64,000 bases of DNA. Source: Microglena sp. YARC. Taxonomy: Eukaryota > Chlorophyta > Chlorophyceae > Chlamydomonadales > Chlamydomonadaceae. Below the pieces are notes generated by a model that saw only the letters and a list, made by a program, of their open reading frames with translations, made no database searches and was not told where the DNA came from. Positions 58,878 to 64,000 of this stretch are shown here, piece after piece. Both the position numbers and the translations under genes were made by a program. The DNA lies in assembly GCA_022414725.1 (NCBI GenBank), contig CM039462.1, forward strand, positions 39,963,668-40,027,667. Direction: 5' to 3'. The number at the start of each line of letters is the position of its first letter. Within the stretch, counting starts at the first letter, position 1.

Positions 58878-60056
58878 TTATATAACTAATTCGAGCATCC
58901 TCCCCGCTCCCACACGGATCATGCTACTACACTCAATAAACACCATTGCAGTCAAGTTGGCTGAGCCTGCTGCTCCACTAACGGCTTGAGACTCGAATGC
59001 TCCAATCGAACTGTTCCCTCTTGTGTCAATGCCCGACATGAACTCATCATCATTGTGGCAGAACTTGCATGAGAGAACAAAGAATTTATCACGCCAGCTT
59101 GCAAATGAATCACAAAGGGGACTTGACCCTCCTAGGGTGTCCTGCAATTGGTTGTAAGAACTTTGTGTTAACGAAAAACACTGTCCAACATTGGCCCTAA
59201 AATATGGATAATAAGTCCCATTGATAGTGAACTGAGCACTTTCCATCCCAGTCGCTTTCCAAACGAACGTGTTACAGTTTTTGGTCACTGCATCCAATGC
59301 TCCAGTAGGTGATTGATCTACAAACATTCCCCAAGCTCGATTAACCGACTGGGACGACACACTAAATTTGGTGGACTGACTGTAACTTGATGCAGCTGAT
59401 GAAAATGAAAAATAGTTCTTGAATATGATTTCATACACACCTCCATTTTGCAGAAAGGCATTGTGCGCGGCATCAAAGAGCCCATCATCTATTGAGATAG
59501 TATCAACACTGAATGAAATGTCTGATAGAATAAATTGTCCTCCCCCTATTAGACAATTGGATCCATCTAGCTGTATCCTAAGGCGAACCTGACCTAAAAT
59601 TTTGCTGTCCAAAATACTTGGCTGAAAGCTATTGAGAGTCAGCCAATTACAAATGCAATAATCTTTTGGAATACCAATGGGAATAGCTGAACCATCACCT
59701 CCTGATTGGACAATCTTACGTCTGTTGTGGCAATCTGCACCAAAGGATGTATCAGCAATAATATTAAAAAGCTGATTATAATTGGAGAACCCTCCTATCA
59801 CTTGCCCATTCACTTCCAAGTCGCACCTTTGTATGATTGATTCAATGTTCCTTGGCATGCCCCCAGTATCTGTGATTGCTTTGAAACTCATTATCAGGCT
59901 ATCAGTATCTATCAAAGTGTTGGAAGGCATGTCGACTGTGAGCACACCATTGTTGGTTGCAGAAGTACTATTAAGGGTGGACAGCCGTTTAGTTGCTCGA
60001 CTATAGTTAGAGATCCGTTTTGTAATGTACTGGAGGTTTTTTGGGTATGCAGACAT
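58878..60056 (-). CDS. MCP: Major capsid protein, double jelly-roll type (putative)
   Basis: This 392-residue protein would build the icosahedral shell. It begins MSAYPKNLQYITKRISNY and continues with strand-rich sequence including the LTVDMPSNTLIDTDSLIMSF and VRLRIQLDGSNCLIGGG segments. The ordered beta content, the length and the place upstream of a second capsid-type gene and the ATPase are what is expected of a polinton-like major capsid protein. The call rests on context and general pattern; no short signature proves it. The frame is intact. Confidence 0.7.
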   Translation of the reverse strand: MSAYPKNLQYITKRISNYSRATKRLSTLNSTSATNNGVLTVDMPSNTLIDTDSLIMSFKAITDTGGMPRNIESIIQRCDLEVNGQVIGGFSNYNQLFNIIADTSFGADCHNRRKIVQSGGDGSAIPIGIPKDYCICNWLTLNSFQPSILDSKILGQVRLRIQLDGSNCLIGGGQFILSDISFSVDTISIDDGLFDAAHNAFLQNGGVYEIIFKNYFSFSSAASSYSQSTKFSVSSQSVNRAWGMFVDQSPTGALDAVTKNCNTFVWKATGMESAQFTINGTYYPYFRANVGQCFSLTQSSYNQLQDTLGGSSPLCDSFASWRDKFFVLSCKFCHNDDEFMSGIDTRGNSSIGAFESQAVSGAAGSANLTAMVFIECSSMIRVGAGRMLELVI

Positions 60057-60095
60057 GTAGCTTATACCGGTATACTTTCGATATTTTGATAATAA

Positions 60096-60689
60096 TCAAA
60101 GTTTATTTTTCAGATAATTATAGATATCTATATAATGATTTTTGGTTCTCCGTTTGTCAAGTAGTCTTTGTAATCCAGGCTCATTAGAACGTTCTTGGTA
60201 TTCGGTTGCAATTGCAAGCACCTCCCTCTTAGATTGGCCACTTGAATCTGGCGATGCGTGCCTGAAGTCAAATCTATCTAGTGACCGCCTCAAATCATAC
60301 CGTTTTTTAGGTGCTGCATAATTGGCATTAGACGGAGATGGTCGAGAGGAAGGTGGTCTAGGTAAGTGGTCTATATACGTCCTAGTTCCTTGAAACACAT
60401 TTTGTGGTGCAGTGTTTTGTTGAGTCATGGCAGCCCTCGCAGATCTAGCAAGCTGTTCTACAGCAGATACCCCATTTACAGCCTGAGCTATCATATTTTG
60501 ATGGGTTTGTTTTGGGATCTCTATTACATATGCATAAGGGTTGAATCCCATCATTCGAGGGAGTTTCCTATCAGCAGGTAATTTAACATTAATTGTTGTT
60601 GCTCTTTGGTTTGTAGTATTCCCTCTTTGTTTGATTGTATTTGTTTTTGTTTTTGTTTTTGTTTTCCCCACATTTTTTCTGGACCTCAT
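60096..60689 (-). CDS. Basic viral protein of unknown function
   Basis: This 197-residue protein has a very basic N-terminus made of lysine-threonine repeats (KTKTKTKTNTIKQRG), encoded by a tttgttttt microsatellite. A more ordered middle part follows (LPRMMGFNPYAYVIEIPKQT), then a proline/serine linker and an arginine-rich C-terminus. It could bind DNA or be a core protein, but no family is recognised. It starts 23 bases from the divergent fibre-like gene. Confidence 0.5.
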   Translation of the reverse strand: MRSRKNVGKTKTKTKTNTIKQRGNTTNQRATTINVKLPADRKLPRMMGFNPYAYVIEIPKQTHQNMIAQAVNGVSAVEQLARSARAAMTQQNTAPQNVFQGTRTYIDHLPRPPSSRPSPSNANYAAPKKRYDLRRSLDRFDFRHASPDSSGQSKREVLAIATEYQERSNEPGLQRLLDKRRTKNHYIDIYNYLKNKL

Positions 60690-60712
60690 GGTTTAAATTA
60701 TGTTATAAATTA
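60690..60712. promoter_or_regulatory. Divergent promoter region of the virus
   Basis: The 23 bases between the two divergent ATGs are almost pure A/T (gtttaaattatgttataaat). All structural genes point left and all other genes right from here. Promoter elements may extend into the coding ends. Confidence 0.4.
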
Positions 60713-61375
60713 ATGTACAACACCTCTCAGTATGTATTTGCTCAGCCCAGAGACACCAAAAATATCACCAACAGTTTTTCAGGAGACTATAACGCACTTA
60801 TAAACAAGCCCCTCTTATTTTCAGGGTCTTACAATGATCTTACAGACCAATTGAATGTACAAAACGCTTTTGTTGCTATTGGTCCCGGAGTGAAGGTGAG
60901 TCGTCTTGAACTACCAACGCAGACTGGAGCCAATGGGCCTGGTTTGATTCACTTTGCAGACACAGGGTCGGAGATTAATGGGAGCATATCTTTCTTGAGC
61001 GATGGGGGTAGTGAATCATTCAATTTCCTCTTCGAATTCATGACCAAAGCTAGGATTTACCAGACGGGATCATACATTAACCTTTCTGACAAGTCATATA
61101 AAAATCACATTGAATACCTCAACCCTGAGGAGTCATTGAAGGCCATAAAATCTTTGCAGCCGGCAAAATACACGCTCAAGGGAGATGCTAAAAATGCAGT
61201 GGAAATTGGGCTGTATGCCCAAGAAGTGATAGGCGTTTGTCCAGAAGCTGTGAGATTCCTAAACTCAGAGAAAGAGAGATTGGGTCTCAATTACAACTCC
61301 CTTGTACCACATCTAATTGGTGCAATAAGGGCTTTATCAGTCGAGGTTGATGACCTAAAGAAATTGAATACTTAA
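60713..61375 (+). CDS. Fibre/spike-like protein with S74 intramolecular chaperone domain
   Basis: The 220-residue product has N-terminal fsGdYNaLiNKP-type repeats (FSGDYNALINKPLLFSGSYN), known from trimeric tail fibres, and a central beta region. Its C-terminal part, from about residue 120, has the pattern SDKSYKNHIEYLNPEESLKA ... YAQEV ... LNYNSLVPHLIGAI. This is the peptidase S74 / endosialidase chaperone domain, which folds a trimer and then cuts itself off. The ATG at 60713 is preferred over one at 60635, which would overlap the divergent gene and give a phenylalanine/leucine run. Likely role: host attachment spike of the PLV. Confidence 0.8.
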   Translation: MYNTSQYVFAQPRDTKNITNSFSGDYNALINKPLLFSGSYNDLTDQLNVQNAFVAIGPGVKVSRLELPTQTGANGPGLIHFADTGSEINGSISFLSDGGSESFNFLFEFMTKARIYQTGSYINLSDKSYKNHIEYLNPEESLKAIKSLQPAKYTLKGDAKNAVEIGLYAQEVIGVCPEAVRFLNSEKERLGLNYNSLVPHLIGAIRALSVEVDDLKKLNT

Positions 61376-61402
61376 GGATTATAATATATTATACAGTACA
61401 AG
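61376..61402 (+). promoter_or_regulatory. AT-rich intergenic palindrome
   Basis: The tataatatattata stretch directly before the next ATG could serve as a TATA-type promoter. It is a near palindrome. Confidence 0.35.
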
Positions 61403-61693
61403 ATGACTGACGTTCAACAACAGCCGATTAAGGTTTTTCAATACAACTCATTGATGCACAAAACGAAAATGGCGGAGGATCCAGAGTATAGAAGTCATGT
61501 AAACAATATGGCTCGCATTGCAATGGTTAGAAGATATCAGACAGATGATGTGTACAGGGAGCGTCAAAAACAATTGAAGAATGAACGGTATAAGAATGAC
61601 CCAGAATACCGTGCACAACGAAATGAACGTTCGCGGATTTATAATGCAAAATTGAAGGAACGGAAGGCTATGTTGAAGGCAGAGTCTGTGTAA
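61403..61693 (+). CDS. Small basic repeat protein
   Basis: This 96-residue, highly basic, helical product contains imperfect repeats of the (N/E)DPEYRxxxNxxxR type (EDPEYRSHVNNMAR, TDDVYRERQKQLKNER, NDPEYRAQRNERSR). Arrays of this kind often precede nuclease domains or bind nucleic acid. No nuclease domain follows here. The function is unknown. Confidence 0.5.
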   Translation: MTDVQQQPIKVFQYNSLMHKTKMAEDPEYRSHVNNMARIAMVRRYQTDDVYRERQKQLKNERYKNDPEYRAQRNERSRIYNAKLKERKAMLKAESV

Positions 61694-61792
61694 GTGAATT
61701 AAAAAAATGAAATACAAATTATTATTTTTGAAGTTCTTTAAGATTGTTGCTTAAAGATAAATTCCATAGATAATATTATAACAAAACATATA

Positions 61793-62038
61793 ATGGCATC
61801 ACGACAAACTTTGGTAAAATTTTACAAGAAGCACATGGTAACAGGGGAAGCTCCGCGTAGGATTACAGAGAAATATGTGATAGCAAAGGGATACGAATCA
61901 CTAGCGGATTTCTATGATGATGTTGGAGTCGAGAAGGACCATCACGAAGCAAATGAAAATAAGGTTAAGAGGCAAAAGAAGGTACAATATGATAGTGAAC
62001 GCTATTTGCAGAAGAAAAAAAAAGGGAGAGGGAGTTAG
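61793..62038 (+). CDS. Basic N-terminal ORF, possibly 5' part of the polymerase gene
   Basis: The 81-residue frame starts MASRQTLVKFYKKHMVTGEA and ends just after a run of nine A at 62016-62023. A one-base slip there would join it to the open frame leading into the 62071 ORF, since that frame is open upstream (RERELEESKYEKRVV). It is either a separate small gene or the cut-off start of the next one. Confidence 0.45.
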   Translation: MASRQTLVKFYKKHMVTGEAPRRITEKYVIAKGYESLADFYDDVGVEKDHHEANENKVKRQKKVQYDSERYLQKKKKGRGS

Positions 62039-62070
62039 AGGAGAGTAAGTACGAGAAACGTGTTGTACGA

Positions 62071-63375
62071 ATGATGTGTTATAGCTTTGACACAGCTTCC
62101 AAAAAACAACAAGAAGCCGGCATAACACACCATATGTATGCCCATGAAATAACGTCATTTTCAAAAGCTTGGAATCCCGTCAGAGACTTTCCATCAGGCA
62201 AATTCTTGCATATTGGCAGCCTTGAAGGCTTCATAATTCCTAAAACATCAAGATGCTATGAACTGCTCACAAATCTACAAGGAACAGACTACAAAATGTT
62301 TCCTGATTATGTTGACTTCATTCACCACATCTTCCAGGATGACCCAGATGCAGCAGGATACATGCTAGAAATCTTTTACAATACAAATTGTATTCAAATT
62401 ATTTCAAACGAATCAAGCGCCCAAGACATCATAATTCCCTTCAAACACAGAATTGTACAGAACACTGCTACAATGTGTTGTGACAACAAATACTTGAAAC
62501 GGGATATTGACGTTGAAGGGAAAGACACACTGCGAGGTTCTATCAAGCAATCCATACTATTAGATCACCCTCCCAATACATGTGCCTTTCAGGTTATTCT
62601 ACAATCTTTGAAGAAATCGTATGACAAGCATTACACAAATCTGGTTTGTGATCCCAGGCCACCAATGAGCTACGAGTCAATGTACAGAGATTTTAACAAC
62701 AAAGACTCTACCGAACACACTGATGAAGACATTGTCACGATAGAACTATTTCTCAAATGGTTTGAAAAAAACAATTTTGGATGCATGATATACGACAATG
62801 AGAACCAATATCTGGCAGGATGTACACCAGAAAAATTACATCCTGCTATTGAAACCATAACTAAAGCGATCTACTGGAACGGACATCTCTCTCTCATTGA
62901 CAAAAAAAAGGAATTCAATGCGTCATCGCATGACACTGTATTGGAACATCCATCGTCTGAATTCAAGTTACCAAATGAGAAGGGAAAAAAGACACACCCT
63001 ATTGCAGTAGCAAGCTCTGTGGAGGAGATGTTTCCATTAATCAAGGAACAAATCCTTGCTAAAAATAAAAACATTGAAATCATTTATAATGGCAACTTGG
63101 CACTTATTCTTGAACAATTTGTGTGTATCGAAGGAGTAACCCCAGCATTTACCACGCAAGGAGGCTCAACAATCACTGGCGTATATCTGAATCACTTGGA
63201 ATCTGTTAAGATTTCGATTCAATCCGCCGTTAAGATAGATGGATGCATCGATTGTGTGATTGATGACATAGATATTTATAAAAATGTTTATCATACTAGA
63301 ATCAACTGTCGTGAAATCTATCCTCAACAAAAAGAACCTTTCCACGTACCACCCTCTAGTTGCAAATGTATTTAA
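62071..63375 (+). CDS. N-terminal region of a large viral replication protein
   Basis: This 434-residue frame is not assigned by a clear motif. It contains a segment with NTCAFQVILQSLKKSYDKHY, a central EDIVTIELFLKWFEKNNFGC MIYD-type region and an AIYWNGHLSLI stretch. The same pattern of a Cys-led helix, a second helical block and an NGHL motif occurs upstream of polymerase domains in some large viral proteins, as far as I remember. Its last part overlaps, in another frame, the start of the polymerase-like ORF. The two are probably one gene split by a +1 shift between 63284 and 63375. Confidence 0.45.
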   Translation: MMCYSFDTASKKQQEAGITHHMYAHEITSFSKAWNPVRDFPSGKFLHIGSLEGFIIPKTSRCYELLTNLQGTDYKMFPDYVDFIHHIFQDDPDAAGYMLEIFYNTNCIQIISNESSAQDIIIPFKHRIVQNTATMCCDNKYLKRDIDVEGKDTLRGSIKQSILLDHPPNTCAFQVILQSLKKSYDKHYTNLVCDPRPPMSYESMYRDFNNKDSTEHTDEDIVTIELFLKWFEKNNFGCMIYDNENQYLAGCTPEKLHPAIETITKAIYWNGHLSLIDKKKEFNASSHDTVLEHPSSEFKLPNEKGKKTHPIAVASSVEEMFPLIKEQILAKNKNIEIIYNGNLALILEQFVCIEGVTPAFTTQGGSTITGVYLNHLESVKISIQSAVKIDGCIDCVIDDIDIYKNVYHTRINCREIYPQQKEPFHVPPSSCKCI

Positions 63376-64000
63376 CTGGTATCCGGAGTCTATCCCTAAT
63401 GGTAAACTTGTTGACGAAGATCTCTCTCTTCGCATACGTGATGAATACGTAGGAATAGATTTTAACAAACACTATGCTTCATGCTTGATATATGTTTTGA
63501 AAACATTGGGTTTTCCAATTGTCCATCCATGGGATACATTCCAAGCCAATGTAAACAGACCTATCAACAGTAAGTTCTTGTATGTTGTGAAAATAACTAA
63601 AAGACACAAAATTTACAGCAAAGAACGTATGCTCATATACGGATACGAATTGTTACAACTGGAATCAATGAACGTCGAATATAGCGTATTGTCATATTTA
63701 GAAGTTCTATGGGTAAAATGCGAAGAATTGGGAGACGTAGTGGCATCGTGTTTTGATGAAAAATACGAAGATATCCCACTAAAACTTCGAAAGGGTATAC
63801 CCAACAAGTTGTCTGGATTGTTGGGAAAGAAATACAATACCAAAAGACACTCGGCTGTATTCACAAAAAAAGATGACGCTTGCAATTACTTGCTAAAAAA
63901 AAGAAAAAGCGGCAAGTCATCTTGTGTGATCTCACTATCCGAAGATTTACACATTGTGAATTTAACGAAAAAAACAGAACTAACAAGCGGATTTTTACCA
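63284..64000 (+). CDS. DNA polymerase-like domain, partial (runs off the window)
   Basis: An open frame of 239 codons continues past the window end. It contains YVGIDFNKHYASCLIYV, which resembles a polymerase motif A in TVpol/PolB-like enzymes (an aspartate followed by a hydrophobic residue, asparagine and tyrosine). About 120 residues later comes GIPNKLSGLLGKKYN, resembling the motif B region with a conserved asparagine and glycine. The likely role is replication of the viral genome. TVpol, typical of polinton-like viruses, is favoured over protein-primed PolB, but the catalytic motif C lies outside the window. The first ATG of this frame is at 63284; the real start is probably in the preceding frame. 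Confidence 0.5.
   Translation, partial: MFIILESTVVKSILNKKNLSTYHPLVANVFNWYPESIPNGKLVDEDLSLRIRDEYVGIDFNKHYASCLIYVLKTLGFPIVHPWDTFQANVNRPINSKFLYVVKITKRHKIYSKERMLIYGYELLQLESMNVEYSVLSYLEVLWVKCEELGDVVASCFDEKYEDIPLKLRKGIPNKLSGLLGKKYNTKRHSAVFTKKDDACNYLLKKRKSGKSSCVISLSEDLHIVNLTKKTELTSGFLP

Larger units (their letters stand above)
53974..64000. mobile_element. Endogenous polinton-like virus (left part, truncated by window)
   Basis: This AT-rich, compact, intron-free block carries capsid-type proteins, a packaging ATPase, a fibre-like protein and a polymerase-like gene. That combination is known from polinton-like viruses and virophages integrated in protist genomes. Structural genes run leftward and the fibre and replication genes rightward from about 60700. 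No terminal inverted repeat or target duplication could be identified at the left edge, and the right edge lies outside the window. Several genes are broken. Confidence 0.85.

Overview
The window is nuclear DNA of a eukaryote. It carries two intron-rich host genes, abundant tandem and dispersed repeats, one 1,000-base assembly gap, and about 10 kb of an integrated polinton-like virus (PLV) running off the right end. GT-AG introns, tRNA-derived SINEs and an algal-type PLV suggest a protist, possibly a green (prasinophyte-type) alga. That assignment is inference; nothing here fixes the species.

Left part (1-12.4 kb). A retroelement-like repeat (1438-1778) precedes a six-exon ornithine decarboxylase gene on the minus strand (7660 to 3425, 574 codons plus stop, all exon phases close). 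Three 69-bp inverted-repeat elements and a tRNA-like sequence lie upstream of it.

Middle part (13-33 kb). A 16-exon GTPBP1-type GTPase gene occupies 31623 to 13055 on the minus strand. I could trace every exon; together they give one uninterrupted 625-codon frame. Most of its introns contain diverged, often tandem copies of the adjacent exon edge, including the splice site. A 186-bp palindromic MITE with a 10-bp target duplication sits on a 5' splice site and duplicates it. A divergent Agenet/Tudor-like gene starts at 32556.

Repeat-dominated part (35-53.9 kb). This holds a 35-bp satellite that ends in the gap, a pyrimidine tract, several minisatellites, a 179-bp higher-order array, a 60-bp array, remains of a probable KDZ-type transposase, and a possible very small secreted-peptide gene at 52729.

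Right part (53.97-64 kb). This AT-richer block has a compact virus-like layout. On the minus strand are two capsid-type proteins, a 57-residue ORF, a charged coiled-coil protein, a packaging ATPase, a small protein, a broken structural gene and a glycine-rich membrane-active-type protein. On the plus strand are a fibre-like protein with a C-terminal S74 chaperone domain, small basic proteins and a polymerase-like gene that runs off the window. The ATPase gene is cut by a 665-bp element flanked by AAGTC on both sides; a relative of that element lies at 1438. The structural gene has a stop and a frameshift, and the polymerase region is split over three frames. The copy therefore looks like a decaying endogenous virus, although homopolymer sequencing errors could explain part of this.
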